Shown here: positions 10,601-21,717 of the stretch, in pieces
Numbering within the stretch: position 1 is the stretch's first letter
Layout of the letters: each line of letters starts with the position of its first letter
Source of the DNA: Blastobasis lacticolella
Taxonomy: Eukaryota; Arthropoda; Insecta; Lepidoptera; Blastobasidae
Direction: 5' to 3'
Length of the DNA stretch: 64,000 nucleotides
Assembly: GCA_905147135.1 (NCBI GenBank)
Contig: LR990051.1
Location: forward strand, 16,397,115 to 16,461,114
Notes under the pieces: generated by a model
Seen by the model: only the letters and a program-made list of their open reading frames with translations
What the model was told of the DNA's origin: nothing
The model's database searches: none
Translations under genes and position numbers: made by a program

Positions 10601-11504
10601 ACAGTCACAATTGTTATGCGTTGGATATAGTGGACGGTGCACACAACAATACACAACGGTGAAAAAAAAAAATTATCGAAAACACAAAATAGTAATGACG
10701 TCATCACTGCTCCCCCATGGGAATATTTTTAAGAACTACCAGTCAAAATGATTGTTTTCACCTAAAGTGCCCGTGTACCAAACGGCTATCCCGCACATCG
10801 ATTTATGTTTTTATTTAACGTAGCCCGACCACTAACATTATAATTATCCAATGCAACATAATGTTAAATTCATGATTATTAATTACTACACCAGTTATTT
10901 AATTTCTTTCATTGAGGAACGTCCCGTACTTCAGTCTCACTGGAATCAGAAGTCATGGTCACTGTACGATTCCAATACGTCGAAATTTTCGCCAAACTTA
11001 AAACAAATTGGAATAAAACCGAAACTAGCCAATGTGATTTAATTTACCGCCTCCACTAACTTTCGTTATAAGCAAACTACATTTTTGTGCCAAACTACTC
11101 CGTCTCCGCAAAGCCACAAGCCCGAGTGTAAGTAAGAAACTATTGTTTGCGCGGATAAATCACGGTTCAAACTTAAGGAAGAAGCGTTTAATCTCGTAAA
11201 TAGGACGGTTGCGGACAAATAGAGAAGCTTTAGCGAGCGACCGCCGGGACTGTGGGGACCGCGGGGGACCGCAAGGCGCGGTTTCCCCCATTAGACGCCC
11301 GCCAAGTTTGGAAGCCGAACCGAGCGAATAAATAAGGTTTATATTCTAAACAAGTGATCGTCCACGTGTATGACGTAGTATGGCGATGGATGGATTTGAT
11401 TTTATATGATGGAAGACCGAAACGTAAATACATATTTATTATTATTCCAGACCTTTAATTGGCTTTCTGTTTCATAAGAATGTTAACATTAAATAAATAA
11501 ATAA
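10601..11504. other. No gene recognised; CpG-rich patch at 11150-11330
   Basis: The patch at about 11205-11310 (gcgagcgaccgccgggactg, ggaccgcaaggcgcggtttc) is clearly richer in G+C and CpG than its surroundings. It lies on the upstream side of the minus-strand tolloid-like exon, so it could be a promoter or a 5' non-coding exon, but no TATA box or initiator could be assigned. The open stretch across it (11230-11433 minus) has no recognisable domain. Confidence 0.4.
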
Positions 11505-11746
11505 ATAATCTTTGACAAATTCACACAGCGCCATCTAGCCCCAAAGAAAGCAAAGCTTGTGTGTTGTGTGCTAGATAACTGATAAACTACTTATATGCTT
11601 TAAATACATACATATTATACATAGAACACCCAGACCCGTAACAGAAATTAAAAATCATCATTTCAATTTCTGCCCGGCCGGGAATCGAACCCGGGACTTC
11701 TTGTGTGAAAGACCGGAGTGTTGACCTCTGAACCACTCAGGTCGTC
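11505..11746 (-). mobile_element. tRNA-derived SINE, family 2, longest copy
   Basis: On the minus strand the head reads gacgacctgagtggttcaga, the B box gggttcgattcccggccggg (11681-11695), then gttacgggtctgggtgttct, and the 3' part agatggcgctgtgtgaattt. This copy defines the family's full extent of about 240 bp. Both polymerase III boxes are intact enough to be recognised. It is followed on the left by an ATAAATAAATA run at 11490-11510, probably its tail. Confidence 0.85.
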
Positions 11747-11833
11747 AACATTGTGTTGTTGGATGGCTGTTGGTCTTCCAAATAAAATAAAATAAATAAA
11801 ATATCACGTACAAATCGCTGACATTTAAAGAAA

Positions 11834-12140
11834 GGTCGTCGGTGGCCTAGTTGTCCGACTCGTAAACGAAAGGTACCGGGTTCGGACACCAGTGCCACCA
11901 GTACGTACTACTTGAAAACTAACAACTGCTCTTACGGTGAGGGAAAAAATGGTGATGAAAGCTGCATATTCAGGCCACTGAATGTGTAATCGTTATCCAA
12001 TCTGGGCAGGTTCCACTGTAAACAGAGTCACGGGGGCCAATCGCTCCACTGTAATTACCTGATCTGCCAAATCCTGGTTCATGGTCAAGGCGGACCCCGG
12101 GCCTTCGCGCACGAGCTCAACCAGGACATTAACGCTAAGA
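11834..12140 (+). mobile_element. SINE family 1, plus orientation
   Basis: Head gtcggtggcctagttgtccg (A-box region) and ggtaccgggttcggacac (damaged B box), body with cttacggtgagggaaaaaat and gtcacgggggccaatcgc, tail ccaggacattaacgctaaga. It lies 88 bp from a family 2 SINE of opposite orientation. Confidence 0.85.
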
Positions 12141-12510
12141 CTGATTTCTTGTAATTACTAGATATCATATAATGTTTGATTAATTGGGCTCCGCTAGCTT
12201 TATCTGCTAGGTTACCGTACCTATTACTATTCTTCCAAAAGATGTTGTTGACAGACAGGGTTCTAGTAAGTCCTATAAGATCAACATAAACCACCCGCTT
12301 AGGTACGGATTAGTATCAACCTTGGAGGAAACTTAGCTAAAACTCCCGCTAGAATAGTTAACACCGAAGTTGGATTTGCGTTTGTTTCGCAAATAATAAC
12401 CTCTAAGACCTCTGAACTTAACTGAGAGGTATACACTCCCTTGTTAGTGGTTAGTTCAGATACTTCATAAAGACCGCAAAGAGGTAGGTCCCAAAATAGA
12501 AAACCGTTTA

Positions 12511-12637
12511 AAGCGCTGTCCTATTTGACAATGGTCGTGCGACCATGGTCGTCCTGACGTCGGCCAACCAATAGTAGAACTCAAACTGCCTGGTGTTCGA
12601 CCGTGGTCACACGACTGTGGCAAATTAGGACAGCGCC
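12511..12637. mobile_element. 127-bp hairpin MITE flanked by TTA
   Basis: The first ~39 bases (agcgctgtcctatttgacaa...) and the last ~39 (ending ttaggacagcgcc) are imperfect inverted repeats, leaving about 45 bp of loop. The trinucleotide tta is present on both sides (12508-12510 and 12638-12640), as expected for a 3-bp target duplication of the PIF/Harbinger type. The unit has no coding capacity. The arms also contain an internal short palindrome (cgaccatggtcg). Confidence 0.65.
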
Positions 12638-12640
12638 TTA

Positions 12641-14839
12641 GGCTTTGCCCTGTAGAGACCTGCTAGATACCTAAATTTGCGACTTCAAAACTTGGAGGTA
12701 TATCCAGGATCCCAAGCCGAAGATTAAAAATTTTACAGGCTGTCAACAACAGGTTGATTTTCCGTCCATTCTTTTAAAATTGATTTCTCTTTTCTGAAGT
12801 ATTTCATCCTTTGTAAATATTAATCGTTTCTTCTGTACTCAAATAAACTGTTTCAAAAATGCGTGATTCTTTCTTTCTTTCATCATAACCATTTATTTAA
12901 GAAAATACTTAACTTGCTATTATAGGTATATATTTTTTGTTTTATTACCGTACAGGACTAGACCTTTCAACCCATCAAAAATTTATTTCAAACTATATTC
13001 CACAACTACTGAAATAAATTACCGATAAGAGCCTAAATATATTATTTACGTTAATACCATGTCATCAGAAAAGCGTATAACTACCACGTTTTTATACCTA
13101 GTTTCAAATGAAGCAAACCATAGTTTCTTATGTGTATTTAACATTGGGCAACAAAACAACATAGATAAGATATTGTTGGTTGGATTAAAAAAATTATTTA
13201 AATTATTGGTATAAAAAACTTGATTTTAAATACGAACAACAACTTACGCTCGTTAAGAAACGTTACTATGAGGTCTCACAGTGCGCGCGAACGCAAAGGA
13301 TCCAACTGAAATTACTTGAATGGCGAACGACACTATGCGTCCGTCAAAATGAACGAAATTGACCAATAGCAGAGCCGTATTCAACGCAGTGCGTTCACTT
13401 AGCCGACGAGCAGTGTGACAGCTTAAAGTAAAGCCTAGACAAGGACCTATTGTTTATACTCGTAAATACGGGTGTTAGATACATACGGCGGGAGCATTTC
13501 TTTTATACCACATAAACATGAAACATGTTTCATCGTTGAGTTTATTCAATAATAAAAATATGACTACTTTGTAACTTTCCAACAAACCGACAACAGAACG
13601 ACGATACGAGAAGTATGCAACCCTTACCATCACATAGTATATTCCTGTCACTCTTGCACAAGCAGACAAGGATGCAAATAACCTTTAGTGCCAAAGCGAA
13701 TCCTGACATCAAGTTCAAGCCAACATTGTTGAGAAGGTAATAACCAAAGAACATAAGGTTTTATTGGGCGGAGAACATAAACGGTTGAGCTTGAACTCTC
13801 AGCGTGCAGAAAGGTGTAAGGTGTTTATATTTTGATATAATATTTTATTAAATATAACATTGTTACCGCATGGCAGGTTATAAATGGCAGAGTTAGAAAT
13901 CCGAGTGGCTAAACAAAGTTGCTCTGTTGCCTATTGTCATTTTCGTTCAGCATCATTAGTTTTGTATCACGCCAGTGACGGTGTCGACGCACGCATAAAT
14001 GGGCGGCCATATTTATGCTTCACTCATGATTTTAGAGTGATACTTCGTCCGTGTTTCTATCAGGTCCGTGTATGCGACTAATTAATTGGACAAGACACGA
14101 ATCAAAGCTGAAACACCATCGACTCCATCCTACACGTAGCAAAAAGCCCATAAATGTCACGCGTCACCTGCCTAGATTTATCGTCGCGATCCAACGCACC
14201 CAGCAAGCCCCAGAAGCACCCACCAACGACATTTGTATTAATTTCGCCGAAACCTACGCATTAAACTGCGGCATTTCGCGCGCGACGTCGTCCAAAATTT
14301 GATTTACAACCGAATTTGTAAGGGCAAAAGTGTAGTAATTGCACGTCGGCGTGCGGAATGAAATATTTAATTGTCGCGCGAAGGCTGAGCGAAGGAGCAT
14401 GAGAAAGCTCAGGTGTAGAATTGCTGTTTTTAGGAGCCGTATTCGTCTTCTCTATAGTGATTACGTTTTACGAGCATTTAATTTTGGGCTAGGTGTGTTC
14501 TATTATATTTTAAATTTCGACGTTGTAATACCTGCGGCCTTAGCCAAGAGGTTTCCTTAATCGTTTGTGGTAGAAAAAAAATATGGGATTTGACATAAGC
14601 TAACGTTATCTGACATAAGCGGTTTGTGGTAGAAATTCTTGGTCCATAGACAATTCAGGTACTTCGGTGTACAAAGGAGGCGGATTGGCGGATGATCCTA
14701 CACAATCAGAGTCAATGTAGATGTTGGTAGAAATAGTCGAACTTCGACCCGTCAATTTTCTACCATACACGCATCACGCAAGCGGATGGCTAGACCGGCT
14801 GGAGAGGTTTTACATGGAGTTTTTCAAAGGGTGAAATGG
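12641..14839. other. No gene recognised
   Basis: A 2.2-kb stretch without credible coding exons. There are moderately G+C-rich islands at 13270-13430 and at 14100-14300 (many CpG). At 14565-14640 the phrases gtttgtggtagaaa and gacataagc are each repeated directly. A poly-pyrimidine tail at 12870-12885 (ttctttctttctttc) may end a truncated retroelement. Confidence 0.4.
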
Positions 14840-14941
14840 TTTTTACGCGGTCGGCAACACGTAGGTGACTGGGCCATAGGCTGCGGTGACTGCTTGCCAT
14901 CAGACAGGCGGTAAGCTTGTTTGCCAGCTTAGTGGTATAAA
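14840..14941 (+). repeat. Repeat family D, degraded
   Basis: Reads cggtcggcaacacgtaggtg, ccataggctgcggtgactgc, ttgccatcagacaggcggta, cttgtttgccag: the family D order in the plus orientation with substitutions. Confidence 0.5.
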
Positions 14942-16371
14942 AAATTCAGTGAACGAATAAAATTTGCATTCTGAAGGGTTTGTCTGAGGGAATTTCTTGT
15001 TTACATTTGGGTTCGTCAATAGTATGTATAGAAGGGAGTAATGTAGTATCTAGAAGGAGAGAAAATTTGTGGACAAAAATTCGTGACTATAGTATTTCAT
15101 ACAAAACTGTCAGGTCATAGTTCAAATGAATGGTATACAGTCGCCAAATTTTACAAACATTTACAATTTTCCCTCCTTTCGTAGGCACCTACTTTACTGT
15201 TAATTAGTTGGATATTTATAAATTATACTCATAAAAAATAACAGATAACGATACCAAGAAGCACAATTTATCAGTTTGGGTTAATTCACGATTATCTCAA
15301 TTACAACAATATCGCAAAGAACAATCAATCCCTCCCAGACTACACAAAAGAAGTTGAAATTCCCAACTACAGCAGACAATACACAGACTAGAGAAATCCA
15401 GACAGAAATACCGTCGGCGTTATCGAACTAGCACATTGGCTCCCTAAATAGTTGACATCAATCAGCAGAGCAGATGTTGGCAGCACAAAGAAAGCTCACA
15501 TTATTTGGAATATATCTCTGTTATCACAGGCCGATAGCACTCTCGCCTTCTGACCGGAGCATCGCCTTTCAACACCAAAACGTCGTACTCGACTATTGTT
15601 GACGAGCGATTTTGAACTTTATCGATCAGGAGTACAGTTCAAATCGCTGTGGTCGGTGTGGTCGCTTGCTGTGTGTGTAGGGTTGACGGTCAAAGAGCAG
15701 TGATAAGGATGGAGAGGCAACATGCGTAGTTCTGTTGATTGTGCTTGAGGCTAAAAATGTTTAGATTTTTTGTAAAGGGCGTTTAATAGATAATTTGAAT
15801 GTAAGGTAGATTTTAGTATCGTAGTGTTGTCTCTTTGCGTGCTTTCCAGGATGTTGTAATATAGAATGTGCCGACAATAAGCACATACCTTCAAACAAGG
15901 AAGTAATATTCATAATTGGATTGGATTATAAGACATGTTTGTGTGTTTAATACAAAGGTTAGCATTGAATACTTGCGACATAAGTCACCCCAAGATTAAA
16001 CGCATACTTATTAATCGGTTGAATACAGAGGTCATTTTATCTTAAGGTCAATGTTCCTTAAAACACAACAATCTGTAGATTGGGATATTCCATCGTTTTT
16101 TTTTGTGAATCAGGTGTTATTACTGACTGTATCTGGTACCGCGTAATTACAGGTCTCATTGCTTATGTATACTTTTCGAAAAAGTACAACATTCATTTAT
16201 TGTATATTAGGTATACCGTACCTATGAAATTGGCGATTTTCTCGCAAGTATATATTTTCTCAAATATTTTAAATTGTACATAACATATAAAAATTAAAAC
16301 TCATAATTTGAGTACGTTTAGATGCCGATAAGTCACAAAAAATTAAATATTTTCTTAATCGAGTCACCAGC
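14942..16371. other. No gene recognised
   Basis: AT-rich except for 15520-15720, which is richer in G+C and contains an imperfect hairpin (agcgattttgaact at about 15607-15620 against agttcaaatcgct at about 15636-15648). The function is unknown; it could be a conserved non-coding element. Confidence 0.4.
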
Positions 16372-16461
16372 TGGATGCGGAAAGTACAAGACCGGCCTTT
16401 GTAGAGATATCTAGGGGAGCCCTATGCCCAACAGTGGGCATTTTCCATGATGATGATGATG
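16372..16461 (+). pseudogene. RTE-like LINE, extreme 3' end
   Basis: Encodes SWMRKVQDRPL, a stop, then RYLGEPYAQQWAF, followed by a (atg)n tail at 16446-16460. The same C terminus is present at 53113-53480 (minus) and 17398-17735. It is a short 5'-truncated copy. Confidence 0.75.
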
Positions 16462-16659
16462 ACGTTTCAATTCATTCAAACATTGAAATTATTATTATTC
16501 ACATATTACTCAGGTAGTGCAGATAGCCTAACATGTGATGAAAGTAGTATCTAATCTACGATTCATGCACTTACGTTTCATGTTAAAAAATACAGACTCA
16601 TGCGTTGTTACTGTGAGGGAAACCGTGATACTTATGCGTGATTCCCCCTACCCTACCCT

Positions 16660-16758
16660 ACCCTGTAATTGCCTCCGTGTTTTATGTACTTTTTTTTGTG
16701 TTAAATGTAAATTATCATGTCGTGGCGTCCTTTGTATTAAATATTTTCTTTCTTTCTT
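16660..16758 (+). repeat. LINE-like 3' end repeat H (copy 1)
   Basis: Shares gtgttttatgtac, taaattatcatgtcgtggcg, tcctttg and a (ttct)n tail with 58404-58498. Non-coding; probably the 3' UTR of a retroelement. Confidence 0.6.
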
Positions 16759-17397
16759 TGATTCCTGTGATTATGCTGATTCCACATCCCTCAAACCAGA
16801 ACGACATTGCATGCATTGCTTGGCAGCAGAAATAGATAAAGCCGTGTTTACCCACCCAGATGGATTCCACGGGCTTAACACAGTCCTATCAATAACCTAG
16901 TACCACAGACGATACCATCCCGAGCTGCTAAGTCAATAGAGGGATTTCTCCTCGCTTTGCGTGTTCTATATATCGCTTGTAAAATTGTGTTCTTATAAAC
17001 AAGCTTTTATTTAACTTGCTATGACTGTATGTAACTTTATGTTCGGGGCAAATCTTGCAAGCCTAATTTGACCAACTTCCCGGTGTTCAATTGAGCTGAA
17101 ATTAGGTATACCTATGTAAATTGGATGACAATGCGTTAATATGGTACCATGGAGCTGGTCTGGTGATGCGAGGTGACCTTAGGAAACACTGAACGCAACA
17201 AGAGAACCCTATCGTGCTTGGGCTCTATGGAATGGTCTTGACGGGTACTATACTGCGCGATGAAAGCTTGTTATGAACATATATTTTTCTTAAAATAAAG
17301 CTTATTATAACGGTTGGCAAACAGGCAAGCTGCCCACCTGATGGAATGGATGGGCAACACGTTGACGCGGGAGACGTGGCCGCTCACTGTGGGCCTT
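16759..17397. other. No gene recognised; family D scrap at 17310-17345
   Basis: AT-rich with a short family D fragment (ggcaaacaggcaagctgccc, acctgatgga) just before the RTE remnant. Nothing else supported. Confidence 0.4.
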
Positions 17398-17735
17398 ATA
17401 AGAAAGCTCACTGTCACCCAAAGGGAAATAGAAAGGGCTATGCTCGTAATCTCGTTGCGCGATAGAATCAGAAATTAGAAGATCCGTAAGCAAAAACATG
17501 GTCACCGACATAGCCCAAAGGATTTCCAGGCTAAAGTGACAGTGGGCAGGGCACATAGCTCGAAGCACAGATAGCTGATGAGGCAGTAAATTTCTCGAAT
17601 GGCGACCACGTACCGGGACAGGCCTTCCACAAGGTGGACCGAAGACCTAGTAAAGATTGCATGTATCAGCTGGATGGGGAAGGCACAGGACCGGCCTTTA
17701 TGGAGATCTCTGCAAAGCAGTAGGCGTATTTCGGC
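17398..17735 (+). pseudogene. RTE-like LINE C-terminal fragment, several stops
   Basis: Conceptual translation gives RKLTVTQREIERAMLVISLR, then DRIRN, a TAG stop, VTDIAQRI, WAGHIAR, ... RPSTRWTEDLVKIA, SWMGKAQDRPLWRSL. It matches the 53-kb copy block by block but has at least three stops or frameshifts. It is the post-RT C-terminal part of an RTE-clade ORF; the enzyme core is missing. A family D scrap follows at 17765-17830. Confidence 0.75.
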
Positions 17736-17878
17736 TGATATAATGATTACGGGAGCAACTCCCGTGGTATTGCAAACATCCTTGCTGCGGTAACTGCTTA
17801 CCAACAGGCAGATTGTAAGCTTATTCACCACCGTACAAGGGGTTTATTAGAATTTTTTGTTGGCTTAACACACTATAA

Positions 17879-18016
17879 AACAAAGTCGCTTCCCGTCGTC
17901 TGTCCCTATGTAGCCTTAGATATTCCAAAATACACAACCGATTTTAGCGCGGTTTTCAACAAAGAGTGATCCAAGAGGAAGGTTCACACGCAAGAAAAGA
18001 AGGGTAGGTATTAGTT
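17879..18016 (+). repeat. Interspersed repeat family J (copy 1)
   Basis: Phrases aaacaaagtcgcttcccgtc, ccgattttagcgcggtt, gatccaagaggaaggttc and agaaaagaagggtaggta occur in the same order at 24834-24990 and in part (reverse) near 53495-53545. Non-coding repeat of unknown class. Confidence 0.6.
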
Positions 18017-18100
18017 AAGTAAGTGTAGGGTAAGTGTAGGGTACGTGTGGGGTAGGTGTGGGGTAGGTGTAGAATATATGTAGGGTAGTGGTAGGGTAGG
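18017..18100 (+). repeat. Degenerate G/T-rich minisatellite
   Basis: About seven irregular copies of an 8-12 bp unit gtgtagggta / gtgtggggta follow the 3' end of the family J repeat. At the equivalent place the 24.9-kb copy has only gggtaggtaggggcaaagta, so the array expanded at this locus. The unit resembles but does not equal the insect telomere repeat TTAGG. Confidence 0.65.
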
Positions 18101-19269
18101 GAACGAAGTCGCGCCGGGTCCACTAGTTACATTATAATTTTGAGCATAGATATCAGAATTAACCCCTTATCACGGCCGTGAACCCGCGCTATCGGGAGGG
18201 GTCAACTAAGCACAACGCGGCCTTTTTGTAGCAACTAACGAGTGATAGAACAAAAAATGTCGGTGGAAAGTTTGTATTCATTATGTCCGCGACTTAATGT
18301 TAGTTTTTGTCTGCGTCCGTATGTGTACAGTCGAGGAAACTGAATGTTTAGCAGATAATCGGCTTCCTTCTTACTACCAACTTAGGTATTGAAACTTCGC
18401 ACAATGGCAAACCATACGTCGGAAGATATAGTAACACCGGCCGATTTCAGAGTCAACTTAATAAACATTCAGATTACAAATCCATAAAAATAATATATCC
18501 TAAAAGATAATGTTACCAACTTTCATGTTTATACTAGAGTTCTGTTCGTACAGGGAAGATAATATTTAGATTTGTTTGTACAGTAAAAGAAATGTTATTT
18601 ATTTTATTATTTCACTTTTTGCGTGTATGAGAAGTAAACATCCATCAATAACTTTCACATTTTTAATATTAGATATTCGTAAGTCAAAAGTCGCCCAACG
18701 CACTCGTTTCAGCATTTCAGCTCCACGTCAACACCAGAGAAAGAATTTCCCATTACTGAAAGTGAAAGAAATGTTTTTACAACATTTTAGGGTTCCTTAC
18801 GTAAAGAAGATTTTTATCGCTACATATTAAAGCTGGACAGCGACGATTAAGGATCTGGTTGTATGTTTGCTTTCATATTTGTGTATTACTGCTTCTGGTT
18901 TTGCTTACGACTTCGTCCGCGTGAAATTCGGTTTTATCGTACTAGACCCGTTCCCGCGGTTACCACATTCGATTTCGGGATAAATTATAGCGTACATGCT
19001 ATTCTGGGCGTAGCTACATTGCTGCCAAATTTCCTAAAATTCCGATGATTATTTTTGTATTTACGTTTCTTGTAGACAGAGAAATTGTAGTATCTAGCAA
19101 ACCAGACTACTAAGAGCCAAACGGTCTAGACATTCGGAAGCAATAAAACACTAATTTTGTCGGCCACAGTGAAATCTATACCAACATTTGAAAGAGGAAA
19201 AGTTTATGTGTTAGTTAGTTTGTATGTTTACCGATTACGAAAACTCTTTCACTTAGAGGAAGCTACACT
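18101..19269. other. No gene recognised
   Basis: The open stretches here (18576-18830, 18863-19048) have no recognisable domain. At 18905-18960 the phrase acgacttcgtccgcgtgaa is a common lepidopteran repeat word, here as a small fragment. Confidence 0.4.
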
Positions 19270-19328
19270 ATTACTGAGAACTCTCAGTAATTAAAGTATC
19301 ACATACCTAACTAGGTATGTGATACTTT
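19270..19328. repeat. Two adjacent perfect hairpins
   Basis: Hairpin 1: 9-bp arms attactgag/ctcagtaat (19270-19278 and 19283-19291) with a 4-base loop. Hairpin 2 starts one base later: 17-bp perfect arms aaagtatcacataccta / taggtatgtgatacttt (19293-19309 and 19312-19328) with only two bases between. In duplex DNA this is a near-perfect palindrome. It is too short for a microRNA precursor. It may be the centre of a small fold-back element. Confidence 0.7.
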
Positions 19329-19604
19329 TGATCCCGGTAAGGTAATAGGATCCCGCGGGATAGTTGAATTACCGAAATCCGAACTCCTGCCTCTAGCCTG
19401 ATTCGCCTTGCCTTTCTGCTTTCTGGGCACAAGAAGCGGACATACGTTTCACCCTTATAGACTGTAAGGGCACCGTAGGTTATCATACGTCATCGAGTAT
19501 AGGAAAAAAATATCTTTGTAGCGATAGTAGCCGTTTAGGAGATCCACAAAACGTTAGTCGGCTCGTGCACAACTTGGCTCGACTTTTTAAATGCGTAGTC
19601 ATCT

Positions 19605-20135
19605 GGAGGTTAATGTCCCGTTTGTGCTCTCGCCCGCGAGATGAGGAGGTGTGCTCTGCCTGGCATTGTCGAGCACGGTCCGGTCGTGGTTGGCGTGGGG
19701 TGGGTTTGCTGCGGTCATAGGGCGGTCAGCGTGTCACTGTGTGTTTTCTTCCTACTTTCCTATTTCCCTCCTTTTTGACGATTGAAAGAGATATTTGATG
19801 TCCGATTCAATAAAGAAATTTTGAATTTTGAAAATTTTTGAGATCGCAGTGTCACCCTTGACTATGATCCAGGATGTGGCAGATCAGATAATTACTGTGG
19901 AGCGACTGCCATCTGACCTCCGTGACCCTGCTACCATGGGAACCTGACCAGATCGGATCATGGTTACACATTCAGTCGCCTGAAAGCGCAGGTCTCATTA
20001 TTACGTTTTCCCTCACCGTAAAATCATCGGTTAGAGTACGATTAATATACATCAATCAGAAAAGAGGCATTGATACATGGCGGCAATGGGGTTCGAACCC
20101 CATACCACGGGGTACGATTCGGGTCCCTTTACCCT
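19605..20135 (-). mobile_element. SINE family 1 interrupted by another repeat
   Basis: Tail (ttaatgtcccgtttgtgctc) at 19610-19640, body and head resuming at about 19845 (gactatgatccaggatgtgg) and running to 20135, with B box gggttcgaacccc at 20089-20101. The 190-bp gap holds a family B repeat that inserted into the SINE, so the SINE is the older of the two. Confidence 0.8.
19654..19841 (+). mobile_element. Family B repeat: LINE-like 3' end nested in a SINE
   Basis: From ctctgcctggcattgtcgag to a polyadenylation-like aataaagaaattttgaattt and a ttgaatttt tail. A second copy lies at 40022-40203 with the same borders. The defined start, AATAAA and simple tail are those of a truncated non-LTR element or a SINE borrowing a LINE tail. 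Confidence 0.65.
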
Positions 20136-20344
20136 AATGCTTTAGCTTTAATATTCATGCATAAACGGCCAAAGTTGTTGAACGACGACTTTAAACATCT
20201 GAATAGCTAAATTAAGTTTGTTAATAGGGGTTAAGGGCCAAATTGCTTTCAAATACGTGTAATTAAATTCAGACTAATTCCGGCTGCTAGAGGTGACCAT
20301 TTCCGCTGACATTTCTGGTCTTACAGAATAAAACAAAACGTACG

Positions 20345-20520
20345 TGGGCTATACTTTCCATCATTATAGCCTACGGGCTAAAAAAGCATTTGGAGGGGGG
20401 TCAGGTTACGACCTGACCCCCCTGCAAATACTTTTTTGGGGTTTGGGGTTTGGCAAATATTCCACGCTCAGCAGGCGGGTTCCAGATGGCAGTGTTGCAA
20501 ATGCATGCTTTGCCAAATTA
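20345..20520 (-). repeat. Family E fragment containing a GC-rich palindrome
   Basis: The part near 20465-20500 (cgctcagcaggcgggttcca, gatggcagtgtt) matches family E at 36455-36475 and 38410-38440 (reverse). Just before it lies a perfect inverted repeat: ggggggtcaggt at 20395-20406 and acctgacccccc at 20411-20422 with a tacg loop, extendable with mismatches to ~21-bp arms. Confidence 0.55.
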
Positions 20521-20759
20521 CGAATATTTCGACACTTAGGATATCGTAACTTAAAGTACACATGAACATCATGAAACAATCTGTAGTTGTATGCGCTTTT
20601 GGGCAGTCTCCTACACATTTGTGAAGGGGTTTGCAATAACCTCCACGCTACCCAGGCTTCCAAATCTGCTAATTTTATTTATCTCATTTAATTGAGACTC
20701 AATCGCGAGTCTGCTACGATTGAGACGAATTGTGTATTCTGCGAAATTGTGTATTCCAC

Positions 20760-20846
20760 TAATGTACATAACTCTCATTCTGCAAAAGACTCATTGGTAC
20801 ATGGCGGCTTTGGATCTCAAACCCGGTACCTCTCGCTCACGAGTCC
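20760..20846 (-). mobile_element. SINE family 1, head fragment
   Basis: Only the head and early body remain (actcattggtacatggcggc, caaacccggtacctctcgct, cacgagtcc). The B box is altered to gatctcaaaccc. Truncated, inactive. Confidence 0.65.
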
Positions 20847-21292
20847 TGTGTTAGTTTCAAATGTAAGGACACCAGTTTCAGTCTCAAACCGGAGAGACCA
20901 ATAATTGCTCTGTCATCAGTGTACAGGAATCAGCAAACACCGGAATTGAATACCGATATCCCCGTTATTCGAGCGAACCGTTTCCTATTACTAGTACAGT
21001 CTGTTCCCTAAGTTATGTCGCCAGGCATTTATTTATTTATTTATTGGAGTACCAACAGCTTATAATACAATTTTTTATATACTACTAAGGTGGTAAACCC
21101 AGGGGCATTACCCACGCGTTGCTGACCCCGTAAAAACCTTTTAACCCCTTTATTGAAGAACTCTATGTTGTAAATTTAAATACTATGAGACACAGTCAAG
21201 CCAATTATGTGTAAACACTGAACACACAGTCTAAAAATTTTTAAAATTTCAAAACACATAGGCACAGGAAAATAATATAATCAATGTGACAC

Positions 21293-21413
21293 AGTGTCAA
21301 ATAAGAAGAGACTTGGCGGGTCACGTGGTTCGACTTGCGCTGTATACGATTACCTGCGCGAAATCCCCTCCACTGTCATTTGAGAAGTCTCTTCTTTCGT
21401 GACGCGGGTTATA
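21293..21413. repeat. Conserved 121-bp repeat G (copy 1)
   Basis: Nearly identical (about 5 differences in 121 bp) to 59220-59340. The ends are inverted: aagaagagactt near the start and aagtctcttctt near the end. The interior is CpG-rich with gtcacgtggttcgacttgcg, which includes a partial B-box-like word. It is either a very small hairpin MITE or a polymerase III-type element; no coding capacity. Confidence 0.65.
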
Positions 21414-21717
21414 TCTCACCGTGGCATTTCAACGTGGCTATAATGTATATAGTAGCTAGTCTAAGATGTGCATACAAAACCATGAATATGCCTGATGACT
21501 TATGTTAGGGACTAGACTGTACCAAAATTCAATACAATATTGTTTACTTCATAAAGTGTGTTTAGTCAGATTGTTTACATCGAATAGTCGAGACAAGCAG
21601 TTTGTACCGTGAGCGCCATTTCCTTTGCTTTTGGTGTATTTACGAAGTTCAATATTATTCAGATCAATAACTCTACTAATTGAGTACATACTTATAATGT
21701 ATATTTCAATATGTATC

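Noticed and set aside
18017..18100. Interstitial telomere repeat
   Set aside because: The unit is gtgtagggta/gtgtggggta, irregular, and not TTAGG.
19293..19328. microRNA precursor
   Set aside because: A 17-bp stem with a 2-base loop is too short for Dicer-type processing.
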